A DNA stretch of 46,809 nucleotides. It comes from Lachnospiraceae bacterium (GTDB lineage: Bacteria; Bacillota; Clostridia; Lachnospirales; Lachnospiraceae). The position numbers and the translations under genes are program-made. The notes beneath the pieces are model-generated. The model did not search any database and was not told the origin of the DNA. It saw nothing but the letters and a program-made list of their open reading frames with translations. Positions 25,555 to 33,500 of the stretch are shown here, piece by piece (position 1 is the first letter of the stretch; each line of letters begins with the position of its first letter). The stretch is taken from contig JAJQCQ010000052.1 in assembly GCA_021202635.1 (NCBI GenBank), forward strand, positions 52,277-99,085, given 5' to 3'.

Positions 25555-27252
25555 TCAGGCAGAGTATCCTTCCGCATACTCAACAAGAATACCGATGCGC
25601 GTCATTCCGTCATCCTCATCCACATAATATGTGATTGTGACCTCATCTCCCACATCAAAAATCACCGCGTTCTGATCGTCCGCGGCAGAAACCGCATAGT
25701 AGTATCCTGTTCCGAAAGAACTCTCATCAAGGGAGAAATAGAAAATCGTATTTCCATCCACTACAACGGAACGAATTTCCGTGATCGTTCCCGTTACGGT
25801 ATCCGTCTCTGCTTCCACCGCCTCAATCGGATCCGAGACCTTCACCCCATTTTCAATCAGCAGCTCCTCATAATTTGCCTGGCACTCAGCCACCGAGCTG
25901 CCGGTCGTCGTGATCTGATAATCCTTCACATTGACCATCGCATACATTTTGACCAGATCCGCCGAATCCTTCAGAGACATAAAATACGTCGGCTCGTCTG
26001 AGATATTCAGCAGAATCGGGAACGTCGCCGTGTAGCCCAGATGCTGCACCGCGCCCTCCGCGGAGGACATCGCGGAATACTCCGTTGCACCGGAAATGCT
26101 GTAATACCGCGCCTCCTTTGTGCGCTGGTTCACGAGAATAAAGCCAACATTCGACTCATCATTTCCCGCTGAAGTCACACCTGTATAAAGGTAGACATCG
26201 TCATTCATTGCGATATAATTATACCCATCAGAGGTTGTCGTGACGCCTTTCTGCCCAAGCCAGGAATTGATCCAGCCATTGACCAGCGTTCCGTGATAAT
26301 TGTACTGCTCCACCAACAGATCCGCGGAATACACCCGATCCACCCAGGTCGGGACTTCCTCATAGTACGTGCTCTCTCCGGTGATCGCATTTACAAGAAC
26401 CGCTCCTTGCGTATCCTGGCCGCCAAACAGGCCAATCGTATGAATGGTGCGCGAGCACACCCACCAGGGCGTGCCATCCTCGTCGATTTCAAAATTCACA
26501 TCGCCGAACATCATCGTCGGATAGCGGAAGCGCAGCAGGCGGTAAAGATTCCTTCCAAAATGCTCGCCCGTCGAATATTTCATTCCTTCATCCAGCTTCA
26601 CCAGACTCGCTTCCTGCGTCACCATATTTACAATGATATAACCCGGCAGCCCCTCCTCACGATTGTTAAACCATTTGATGAGATTACCGTAAAGCAGCGG
26701 CGCCACGCGCACCGGATTGTCCTGGTAATTGATCTGCGAGTATTCCGCATCGGAGACTTCAAACTGTGACACCAGGCTGCTGTCCGTACTGCTCAAAGAG
26801 CCAAGCGCGCGGCTGCCCAGCTGTACACTCGAATCCTTATCCAGCATCGGAATCCGGTCATAGGAAATCTCCGCAACCTCCTCCGTAAAGTCTCCCGTCT
26901 GCACATCCAGAAGATTATAATAAGAACTCGCATGAAAAATTTCAGACGAATAAAGCAGAGCCACCGCCGCGGCCACAAACAACACCAGCGCCAGAAGAAA
27001 CGGCACCTTACAGCGCGTCCAGAATACGCCCGGCTCCAGGAAAATCTCCCGACGTGTCACACGCAGACCGGACGTGGCCAGCGTAACGAGAATAAAAATC
27101 ACCAGCAATATAAAAAGAAATAACCAGAAATCCAGTGCTTTCCCATTGATCGGCGGCAGCATGACATAAAAGTAAATTCCTCCGAGAACCACCGTCACCA
27201 ACAGGCGTAAAATAAGATTGGCCAGGCCATTTGACTGTGTTCTTCCATTCAT
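25555..27252 (-). CDS. Large membrane-anchored protein of unknown function
   Basis: A 565-residue protein with three hydrophobic helices near the N-terminus (about 12-34, 41-63 and 82-107) followed by about 455 residues that should face outside. This part is rich in Tyr, Gly and Asp, and includes short motifs such as GYIIVNMVTQEASLVKL and QGAVLVNAITGESTYYEEVP, two similar strands that look like an internal repeat, and GFILVNQRTKEARYYSISG as a third copy. The last 90 residues form a separate beta-rich domain (TVTGTITEIRSVVVDG). I do not recognise the family. The ribosome binding site is AAGGGAG. It follows the MATE gene by 71 bases and may be in the same transcript. Confidence 0.75.
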   Translation of the reverse strand: MNGRTQSNGLANLILRLLVTVVLGGIYFYVMLPPINGKALDFWLFLFILLVIFILVTLATSGLRVTRREIFLEPGVFWTRCKVPFLLALVLFVAAAVALLYSSEIFHASSYYNLLDVQTGDFTEEVAEISYDRIPMLDKDSSVQLGSRALGSLSSTDSSLVSQFEVSDAEYSQINYQDNPVRVAPLLYGNLIKWFNNREEGLPGYIIVNMVTQEASLVKLDEGMKYSTGEHFGRNLYRLLRFRYPTMMFGDVNFEIDEDGTPWWVCSRTIHTIGLFGGQDTQGAVLVNAITGESTYYEEVPTWVDRVYSADLLVEQYNYHGTLVNGWINSWLGQKGVTTTSDGYNYIAMNDDVYLYTGVTSAGNDESNVGFILVNQRTKEARYYSISGATEYSAMSSAEGAVQHLGYTATFPILLNISDEPTYFMSLKDSADLVKMYAMVNVKDYQITTTGSSVAECQANYEELLIENGVKVSDPIEAVEAETDTVTGTITEIRSVVVDGNTIFYFSLDESSFGTGYYYAVSAADDQNAVIFDVGDEVTITYYVDEDDGMTRIGILVEYAEGYSA

Positions 27253-27323
27253 AATTCTTCTCTCCCTTCCGCTGAATCGTCAGCGATATACACATAATTC
27301 GTCCTATCACTCACTACCGCAGT

Positions 27324-28655
27324 TCAAAGTTTCCACTCACTTGCAATATTCCGCTGAAACAGCCAAACCGCCAGGATTGCCGTGAGCAGATCGGAAACCG
27401 CCTGCGCCGCCAGAATCCCGTTATAGCCAATGGCAGCCGACAATGTCCAGAGTATTACGGCAAAAAACAGTCCCTGTCTGCCAAACGACAGCCAGAATGC
27501 CCCCATCGCCTTTCCGGCCGACTGGAAGGTACTGGTCGAGACCAGAACGACTGCCACGAAAACCATTCCCGCAAGCTGCCAGCGAAGCATCGGAACACCC
27601 AGCCGGATCAGCTCCTGGTTTGTGGTAAATAATCCCAGCAGCGGCCTTGCCACCGCGGCAAGAATTACAACCAGTACTGCCGCCAGCGCGCATTCAAACT
27701 GGTAGCAGAAGGTCAGAATCTCCTTCAGCCGTTTATGATTTCTGGCTCCGTAATTATAGCCGATCAGCGGCTGTGCCCCAAACGCAAATCCGACAAGCAC
27801 CAGCAGGACAATCATATTGACCTTCATCGCGATTCCCATTGCCGCTACGCGGTCATTCCCATAAGGAAGCAGCTTCCGATTGGTCAGAGCGGTGCACAGG
27901 CTTGCCATAAAATTCGTCACCGACGCCGGAATCCCGATCATCAGAATCTGCCGGATCTCCTCCGCCGTGATATACAGCCCCCTGGGATTGATCGAAAGCT
28001 TTTTGCTCTTATGCGTCAGCACCCAGACATAATAGATATCCGTACAGATATTACCGATGACCGTCGCGATGGCCGCCCCTGCCGCGCCGAATCCCAGACC
28101 GAAAATACAGATCGGGTCGAGCACAATATTAACAACCGTCCCCAGAATGCTTCCTACCATGGAGCACTTCGCCAGGCCTTCCGTCCGCAGCTGATTGTTC
28201 GGTGTAAAGGTCAGGATAATAAACGGGGCACCCAGAGCGATAAACATGTAGTACGCAGACGCATAGACAAGTGTATCCGCATCCGCCCCCAGAAGAGTCA
28301 GCAGCGGTGTCCGGAATGCCAGCAGAAGCACCGCTACCACACAGCCTCCCAGCAGCGATCCGTAAAAGCAGAAAACACTGACTCTCTTCCCGTCCTCATC
28401 CTTTTTCTGTCCAAACAATCTGGAGATCACAGAGCTTCCGCCCAGTCCCAGAATATCCCCCAGCGCAATCAGACAGGTAAACACCGGCGAACAAAGCGAA
28501 ATACCGGCAACCAGATTCGTATTCCCCGTCCGTGCGATAAAAAACGTATCCACCATATTGTAGAGCAGGGAGACCACCATGCCCATCACAACCGGCAGCG
28601 CAAGACTGAAAAAAGCCTTATGAACGGGAGTTTTCTCAAAAATTTCATTTTCCAT
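27324..28655 (-). CDS. MATE family efflux transporter
   Basis: A 443-residue multidrug and toxin extrusion transporter with about twelve hydrophobic segments, the usual length. It starts FFSLALPVVMGMVVSLLYNMVDTFFI, the typical first helix pair, followed by LGLGGSSVISRLFGQ. The second half repeats the fold (IGIPASVTNFMASL, GFAFGAQPLIGYNYGA). Such proteins export cationic compounds in exchange for Na+ or H+. The substrate cannot be predicted. GAGGGG precedes the ATG. It lies 91 bases downstream of cbiH. Confidence 0.92.
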   Translation of the reverse strand: MENEIFEKTPVHKAFFSLALPVVMGMVVSLLYNMVDTFFIARTGNTNLVAGISLCSPVFTCLIALGDILGLGGSSVISRLFGQKKDEDGKRVSVFCFYGSLLGGCVVAVLLLAFRTPLLTLLGADADTLVYASAYYMFIALGAPFIILTFTPNNQLRTEGLAKCSMVGSILGTVVNIVLDPICIFGLGFGAAGAAIATVIGNICTDIYYVWVLTHKSKKLSINPRGLYITAEEIRQILMIGIPASVTNFMASLCTALTNRKLLPYGNDRVAAMGIAMKVNMIVLLVLVGFAFGAQPLIGYNYGARNHKRLKEILTFCYQFECALAAVLVVILAAVARPLLGLFTTNQELIRLGVPMLRWQLAGMVFVAVVLVSTSTFQSAGKAMGAFWLSFGRQGLFFAVILWTLSAAIGYNGILAAQAVSDLLTAILAVWLFQRNIASEWKL

Positions 28656-28746
28656 TGTGCGTTACCCCTCAATAACATCCTCTGCATCATAAACTACAGT
28701 CAATGCCTTTCGAAGCTTTTCCGAGCGATTCGTTTCATCTGCCGTC

Positions 28747-29478
28747 TCAGATGCGATATCCGCGCGGCGTTACCATATGCCCATTAATTTCTTTTGTCTG
28801 TGAATTTCCAATAAACACTGTCGTAAACATATTCACAGGCGCCGTGCGCAGCTCCTCCAGCGTATACAATCTGGCTGATTCCCCTTCGCGGCCAATATTT
28901 TCCACCGTACCGCAGAGCCGCGTGGGCGGCAGCACGCGCAGCAAAATCTCGCAGGCCCGCGCCAGATAGTCCGGGCGTCCCTTGCTGGCCGGATTATAAA
29001 TGCAGATGCAAAAATCTGCCTCCGCTGCCAGCTCCAGCCGTTTCTCAATCTTCTCCCATGGCGTCAGCCGGTCACTTAAGCTGATCACCGCAAAGTCATG
29101 CGTCAGCGGAGCGCCCAGCACCGCGCCGCCGCTCAAGGCAGCGGTCACACCGGGAATCACTTCCACCTCTATCTCCGGCCAGTCCGCCCCGATTTCCAGC
29201 ATCAGGCCGCTCATGCCATAGACTCCCGCATCGCCGCTGCACACCATGACAACCTTCTTGCCTTTCGCTGCTTCCTCAAATGCCATCTCACAGCGCCGCG
29301 CCTCCTGCGTCATCGGCGTCGTCAGAAATTCCTTATCCGGATATGCCTCCCGCAGAAGATTGACATACACCGTATATCCGATAATTGTATCACAGTCAGC
29401 CAGAACGTCTGCCGCCCGCTGACACATCAGGCCGACCTCTCCCGGTCCCATACCCGCTACATATAATTTGTTTTTCAT
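28747..29478 (-). CDS. cbiH: Cobalt-precorrin-3B C17-methyltransferase
   Basis: A 243-residue tetrapyrrole methylase of the CbiH/CobJ type, which methylates C17 and contracts the ring. Landmarks are LYVAGMGPGEVGLMCQRA at the start, VVMVCSGDAGVYGMSGLMLE, VIPGVTAALSGGAVLGAPLTHDFAVISLSD and FCICIYNPASKGRPDYLARA, diagnostic of this subfamily. AGGAGG lies just before the ATG. It begins nine bases after cbiG, so the two are co-translated. Confidence 0.95.
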   Translation of the reverse strand: MKNKLYVAGMGPGEVGLMCQRAADVLADCDTIIGYTVYVNLLREAYPDKEFLTTPMTQEARRCEMAFEEAAKGKKVVMVCSGDAGVYGMSGLMLEIGADWPEIEVEVIPGVTAALSGGAVLGAPLTHDFAVISLSDRLTPWEKIEKRLELAAEADFCICIYNPASKGRPDYLARACEILLRVLPPTRLCGTVENIGREGESARLYTLEELRTAPVNMFTTVFIGNSQTKEINGHMVTPRGYRI

Positions 29479-29487
29479 GTCTCCTCC

Positions 29488-30654
29488 TTAAAACCACACC
29501 TTCCACTTCCGCTCTGCCAGCGCAACAGTCACTCCATTCTCCGCCTGTTTTTTCAGTATCAGCCGACCGCCCTCGCCAGCCATACACAGTGCCGCGCGCT
29601 CACAGACATTATCCACTCCGGTCACCTGGCTGACAAACGCCGAATGCGAAAACTCCCCTTTGACCTCTGCCAGTGTCTCCGCCGAATATGTTTCAAAACG
29701 CAGATTTCTCTTCCCGCAGAATTCCAGCAGCCCCGTTTCTTCCTTTTTCAGGTCAATAGACGCGACACCGACACAGTCCTCAAAAGAAAGCCCCAGACCA
29801 GTCAACGCCTGCTCAACATATTGTGCAATCTCTGTCTCCGTTTTTCCCTTCCTGCAGCCGATTCCGATGATATAGGATTTCGGATAAAGATCCAGAATCA
29901 CCGACGGCAAATCCGGCACGCACCAAGTTAATTCCGTCTCTGCCTGATTCCAGCCAGCAGCCCCTGTTTTCTCATTAACATCAAAAGAGATGTCACACAA
30001 AGGAATCCCCGCCCCAATGCGAATCAACGCGCCGATCTCGGGAATTGAATGACTCGGCCTCGGAGCATCCCTCAGTGCGTCCATCTGAAAAGCTCTTTTA
30101 GCAGCCTTTTTTTCGCCTTTTTTCAGCAGAATCAGCTCCGGCGGCACACATCCTTCTATCTCTCCTTCACAGGTAACCCCGACCCGTTCCCCGCGCAGAA
30201 TCGCCGCAGAAATTTCTTTTGCTGCATGCATATCCCGAATGCGCAGATGATTGTCAGATGCGAATATATCCACCGCAAATTTCCCATTCACATCTGTCGC
30301 GGTCGTAATCACGGGAGTTGCTCCCAGAATCGCCGCCGTGCGTTCCGCCAGCCGGTTCGCCCCGCCAATATGTCCGGACAGCAGGGAAATCACAAATTGT
30401 CCCGCCTCATCAATCACAATCACCGCCGGATCTGTGGTCTTACTCTTTAAAAATGGCGCAATCGTGCGCACCGCAATTCCGCAGGCGCCCACGAAAACAA
30501 TCCCGTCCGCGCCGCTTGCAAACAGACAGCCGCACCAGTCTTTCAGGCCACGGTCGTAGCGAATAATTTCATATTCCTTTCCAAATGCCCCGGCGAGTCT
30601 GTCAGCCACCTGACCGCCCCGGGCAGTAAAGCTTGCGATTCCGAGCTGTTTCAT
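29488..30654 (-). CDS. cbiG: Cobalt-precorrin-5A hydrolase
   Basis: A 388-residue CbiG, which opens the delta-lactone of cobalt-precorrin-5A and releases acetaldehyde. The N-terminal domain has IASFTARGGQVADRL, GADGIVFVGACGIAVRTIAPFL and SLLSGHIGGANRLAERTAAILGATPVITTATDVNGKFAVD. The central domain is more variable. The C-terminal domain has YIIGIGCRKGKTETEI, GVASIDLKKEETGLLEFC and VTGVDNVCERAALC. All family segments are intact. It is the first gene of the cbiG-cbiH segment. The upstream 716 bases are the hairpin-rich region and the start of the plus-strand ATPase cassette, so the link to cbiF is interrupted. Confidence 0.95.
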   Translation of the reverse strand: MKQLGIASFTARGGQVADRLAGAFGKEYEIIRYDRGLKDWCGCLFASGADGIVFVGACGIAVRTIAPFLKSKTTDPAVIVIDEAGQFVISLLSGHIGGANRLAERTAAILGATPVITTATDVNGKFAVDIFASDNHLRIRDMHAAKEISAAILRGERVGVTCEGEIEGCVPPELILLKKGEKKAAKRAFQMDALRDAPRPSHSIPEIGALIRIGAGIPLCDISFDVNEKTGAAGWNQAETELTWCVPDLPSVILDLYPKSYIIGIGCRKGKTETEIAQYVEQALTGLGLSFEDCVGVASIDLKKEETGLLEFCGKRNLRFETYSAETLAEVKGEFSHSAFVSQVTGVDNVCERAALCMAGEGGRLILKKQAENGVTVALAERKWKVWF

Positions 30655-30707
30655 CTTACTTTCCTTTTAGCTACCATATGCGCCTTCATGAATATGTCAC
30701 AAGGGGG

Positions 30708-30909
30708 ACCGGCTTACCGGTGGATTCCTTATGACGCAGGCCGCGCCATTGCCGCAGGCAATTTTGCATGGAATATCCCGCACGAAATGCGGGATGCCCA
30801 CATCCACAATCAAAGATTGTGGACATACCACGCCCCACAATCGAAGATTGGGGAATATCCCATGCGAAGCGTGGGATGCCACCCGGCGAGGGGCATAACC
30901 CGGCGAGGG
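30708..30909. repeat. Cluster of six short hairpins and a direct repeat
   Basis: Successive palindromes are ACCGG/CCGGT (30708-30721), ATTGCC/GGCAAT (30748-30762), ATCCCGCA/TGCGGGAT (30775-30795), CCACAATC/GATTGTGG (30804-30822), CAATC/GATTG with flanking C/G pairs (30833-30853) and ATCCCATGC/GCGTGGGAT (30857-30877). CCCGGCGAGGG then occurs twice (30882-30892, 30899-30909). Four of the hairpins form an A-B-B-A order, and GGAATATCCC recurs 82 bases apart (30770, 30852). Most loops are GAA or AAA. The cluster lies in the divergent region between cbiG and the ATPase cassette, and resembles chromosomal palindromic repeat elements. Confidence 0.6.
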
Positions 30910-31026
30910 CGCGGCTCACCAGTTCGTCCGCTTTATTATAAAGCCTGACACCCACATTCACAAGTAAAATTTTCACATGGATTATAAGCTGCCGCAAAAC
31001 TCCTTGCCCGGCCCCGCGTGTAGAAA

Positions 31027-31085
31027 AGTCATTTTGAAATGACTATTTATCAAGAAAAAATCATTTTCAAATGACTTTTTCTTGA
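31027..31085 (+). promoter_or_regulatory. Two palindromic operator-like sites before the ATPase promoter
   Basis: AGTCATTTTGAAATGACT (31027-31044) is a palindrome. A larger one at 31050-31085 has 17-base arms with one mismatch and the core TCATTTTCAAATGA. The two 14-base cores start at 31029 and 31061, 32 bp or three helical turns apart. The second overlaps the -35 at 31082, so a dimeric protein bound here would block transcription. Confidence 0.65.
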
Positions 31086-31110
31086 TTTAAGCATGAAATC
31101 GAGATATAAT
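31082..31110 (+). promoter_or_regulatory. Predicted promoter of the AAA_14 ATPase gene
   Basis: TTGATT (31082-31087), a 17-base spacer and a perfect TATAAT (31105-31110). Transcription would start near 31117, giving a leader of about 250 bases that contains the structured element at 31137-31347. Confidence 0.65.
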
Positions 31111-31136
31111 GTCACTATCAGCGTTTTATTATTTTG

Positions 31137-31310
31137 TAACAGTTCAGAACAGCATCGAAATGAAAAGACAGACTGTGCAGGTTTACCTGCTAAAGGCTGT
31201 ATTTTCATTTCGGGATGGGCGGAACGCCCATCAAGCCACAGACATATGACGCGTTAGCGGCATATAGCCTGCATCGCAGGCGGTCTGCGGCCTGCTGTTC
31301 TGAATAGTTA
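31137..31310 (+). ncRNA. Highly structured leader element (possible RNA switch or inverted-repeat element)
   Basis: An outer stem pairs 31137-31154 (TAACAGTTCAGAACAGCA) with 31293-31310 (TGCTGTTCTGAATAGTTA), 16 of 18 positions. Inside are three arms. In arm one, CGAAATGAAAA/TTTTCATTTCG (31156-31166, 31202-31212) encloses ACAG/CTGT and GCAGGT/ACCTGC. Arm two is GATGGGCG/CGCCCATC (31214-31232). In arm three, GCCACAGAC/GTCTGCGGC (31235-31291) encloses ATATG-CGC/GCG-CATAT and GCCTGC/GCAGGC. Nearly every base is in a helix. It lies in the predicted leader of the ATPase gene. It could also be a DNA-level element with terminal inverted repeats. Confidence 0.55.
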
Positions 31311-31318
31311 CATTATTT

Positions 31319-31347
31319 TAACAGTTCAGAACAGCATCGAAATGAAA
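31319..31347 (+). repeat. Second copy of the 29-base left arm of the leader element
   Basis: Identical to 31137-31165 over 29 bases, 182 bases downstream, and ending 23 bases before the ATPase start. Its first part (31325-31336) can pair with 31293-31304 to form a 12-bp hairpin, in competition with the first copy. Confidence 0.8.
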
Positions 31348-31370
31348 GAATTGTTCAGAGAGGAGCCCTT

Positions 31371-32672
31371 ATGAAAAGAATCATTACAGATGAATTATTG
31401 AAATGGAAGGAACTCCCAAAAGACCGTCTGCCACTCCTGCTCTATGGCGCACGCCAGGTTGGGAAGACCTATACACTTCTGCATTTTGGCCGGGATTACT
31501 ATAAAAACACCGTCTACATCAATTTTGAGCGAATGCCTGTTATCGCGGAATTTTTCTCCGGAGACTTACATCCGGACCGTATCGTACGCTTTCTTGAGGA
31601 ATATTTTTCTGAAAAAATCATTCCGGAACAGACGCTGATTATCTTTGACGAGATTCAGGCCTGTGAACGCGCACTGACTTCGCTGAAATACTTTGCAGAG
31701 GAAGCGCCGGAGTACCATGTAGCTGCCGCCGGCAGTCTGCTCGGTGTCGCCATCAACCGGGAGAACTACTCCTTTCCCGTTGGAAAAGTCATCATGAAAA
31801 CCATGTACCCGCTTCGCTTTGACGAATTCCTGAATGCCACCGGAAACGGGCATCTGGTTATGCTGATACGCGAGCATTACCACTCCATGAGCGAAATGCC
31901 TGCTCAGACACACAGTGAAATCCTGCTCTGGCTTCGCCGTTACCTGTTTATCGGCGGAATGCCTGCCGTCGTCCAGAAATATCTGGAAGAAGCTTCTCTG
32001 ATCAATCTGCCGGAGCTCCAAGGCATGATTTTAAACGCGTATACCGCCGATATGGCTAAATACTCCACTCCTGGAGAATGCACCAAAATTCAGGGGGCAT
32101 TCCGCTCCCTTCCCTCTCAGCTTGCAAAAGACAACAAAAAATTCCAGTATAAGCTGATTCGCAAGGGTGCCACAGCAGGACTGTTCGGTGAATCCATCTC
32201 CTGGCTTGTCATGTCCGGAATTGTCCTGGAATGCGATCGGGTTACCAGAGGCGAAGTACCATTGGCTGTGACACAGGATCTGTCCTCCTTTAAGCTCTAT
32301 ATGTCAGATGTCGGACTGCTCTCGGCTGCCTCCGGCATCATGCCGGAAAATATCATCCGCCAGGACCTCTCCGATCTTTTCAAAGGAGCACTCGCGGAAA
32401 ACTATGTAGCGCAGACACTTTGCTGCAATGGACATAAGCTCTATTACTGGACTTCCGACTCTCCCGCAGCAGAAGTAGACTTTCTGCTGCAGAAAGAGGG
32501 ATCTGTTATTCCGGTTGAAGTAAAATACGACACAAATGTTCACGCAAAAAGCCTAAAACATTATATAAACATGTACCATCCTGAAAAAATAATCCGATTC
32601 TCCGCGCGTAATTTTGGCGCGGATGACCAGGGAATGCAGTCCATACCACTGTATGCGGCTTTTTGTGTGTAA
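31371..32672 (+). CDS. AAA_14/DUF4143 family ATPase
   Basis: A 433-residue P-loop protein. Walker A is GARQVGKTYTL near residue 26, and Walker B is TLIIFDEIQACERALTSLKYF near residue 88, followed by AAAGSLLGV, the sensor segment of this family. The C-terminal DUF4143 domain ends with AEVDFLLQKEGSVIPVEVKYD, a pattern like a PD-(D/E)XK nuclease core (Asp, Glu-x-Lys). This family is abundant in bacteria and archaea and its function is mostly unknown; it often sits in accessory DNA. AGAGGAG precedes the ATG. The gene runs opposite to the flanking cbi genes and ends 17 bases from the cbiF stop. It has its own promoter, palindromes and structured leader. Confidence 0.9.
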   Translation: MKRIITDELLKWKELPKDRLPLLLYGARQVGKTYTLLHFGRDYYKNTVYINFERMPVIAEFFSGDLHPDRIVRFLEEYFSEKIIPEQTLIIFDEIQACERALTSLKYFAEEAPEYHVAAAGSLLGVAINRENYSFPVGKVIMKTMYPLRFDEFLNATGNGHLVMLIREHYHSMSEMPAQTHSEILLWLRRYLFIGGMPAVVQKYLEEASLINLPELQGMILNAYTADMAKYSTPGECTKIQGAFRSLPSQLAKDNKKFQYKLIRKGATAGLFGESISWLVMSGIVLECDRVTRGEVPLAVTQDLSSFKLYMSDVGLLSAASGIMPENIIRQDLSDLFKGALAENYVAQTLCCNGHKLYYWTSDSPAAEVDFLLQKEGSVIPVEVKYDTNVHAKSLKHYINMYHPEKIIRFSARNFGADDQGMQSIPLYAAFCV

Positions 32673-32689
32673 AGCCCAATGAATGCTTT

Positions 32690-33451
32690 TTACTCCGCCG
32701 TCCCCTTCCGGAACTCGGTCGTAAACGCCGGATGATACAACTCCGAGCGCTGATACCCCGCCTGTGCGACTGTATCCCCAACAATAATCAGCGCTGTTTT
32801 TGTGACATGATTCTCTTTTGCGCACTGCGCCAGCGTGGACACGGTACAGATATAGCTGCGCTCATCCGGCCAGGTTGCCTTGTATACAATCGCCGCCGGG
32901 GTGTCTTCCCGATAGCCGCCTGCCAGCAGGCGCTCGCTCAATTGCTCCAGCATTCCGGTACTCAGGAAAATCACCATTGTCGCGCCGTGGGACGCCAGGG
33001 AAGCGATCTCCTCCTTCTCCGGCACTGGAGTCCGTCCTGCCATCCGAGTGATAATCACCGTCTGAGAGATCCCCGGCAGCGTATATTCCATATTCAGTGC
33101 CGAAGCCGCCCCGCAGAACGAGCTCACGCCCGGACAATAGTCATAGGCAATCCCCGCCTCATCCAGCAGATCCATCTGCTCGCGAATTGCGCCATACACG
33201 CAGGGATCGCCTGTATGCAGACGAACGGTTGTCAGCCCCTTCTCCTCTGCGTCCCGCATAACGGCAAAGACCTCCTCCAGAGTCATCTTCGCACTGTCAT
33301 AAACCGTACATTTCTCTTTTTTATAATCCAACAGCTCCGGGTTCACCAGAGATCCGGCATAAATAATCACATCCGCCTCAGCGAGCAGACGGCTCCCCCG
33401 CACGGTAATCAGGTCCGCCGCGCCGCTGCCGGCGCCTACAAAATGTACCAT
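32690..33451 (-). CDS. cbiF: Cobalt-precorrin-4 C11-methyltransferase
   Basis: A 253-residue tetrapyrrole methylase of the CbiF/CobM type. Landmarks are VHFVGAGSGAADLITVRG at the start, ADVIIYAGSLVNPELL, TVRLHTGDPCVYGAIREQMDLL, YDYCPGVSSFCGAAS and the C-terminal YKATWPDERSYICTVSTLA. The ATG at 33451 is preferred because AAGGAAAG lies six bases upstream; an ATG seven codons earlier has no ribosome binding site. cbiL is 49 bases upstream. Downstream, the plus-strand ATPase gene separates it from cbiG. Confidence 0.94.
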   Translation of the reverse strand: MVHFVGAGSGAADLITVRGSRLLAEADVIIYAGSLVNPELLDYKKEKCTVYDSAKMTLEEVFAVMRDAEEKGLTTVRLHTGDPCVYGAIREQMDLLDEAGIAYDYCPGVSSFCGAASALNMEYTLPGISQTVIITRMAGRTPVPEKEEIASLASHGATMVIFLSTGMLEQLSERLLAGGYREDTPAAIVYKATWPDERSYICTVSTLAQCAKENHVTKTALIIVGDTVAQAGYQRSELYHPAFTTEFRKGTAE

Positions 33452-33500
33452 CTTATTCTTTCCTTCTTTCATGTCTTATTTCTGCTTCTGACAAGCTTAC

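Noticed and set aside
24994-26001. Plus-strand open frame of 335 codons across DUF554 and the large membrane protein
   Set aside because: It spans two recognised genes on the other strand and has no start signals or family features.
27735-28787. Long plus-strand open frame across the MATE gene (350 codons)
   Set aside because: The composition (many His, Arg and Gln) is typical of an antisense shadow, and the MATE protein on the other strand is complete.
30708-30909. Possible CRISPR array
   Set aside because: The repeats are palindromic hairpins of differing sequence without regular spacers, and no cas gene is present.
31137-31347. tRNA-like gene suggested by the cloverleaf-like folding
   Set aside because: The fold is about 174 nt, with no T-loop consensus, anticodon arm of standard size or CCA end.
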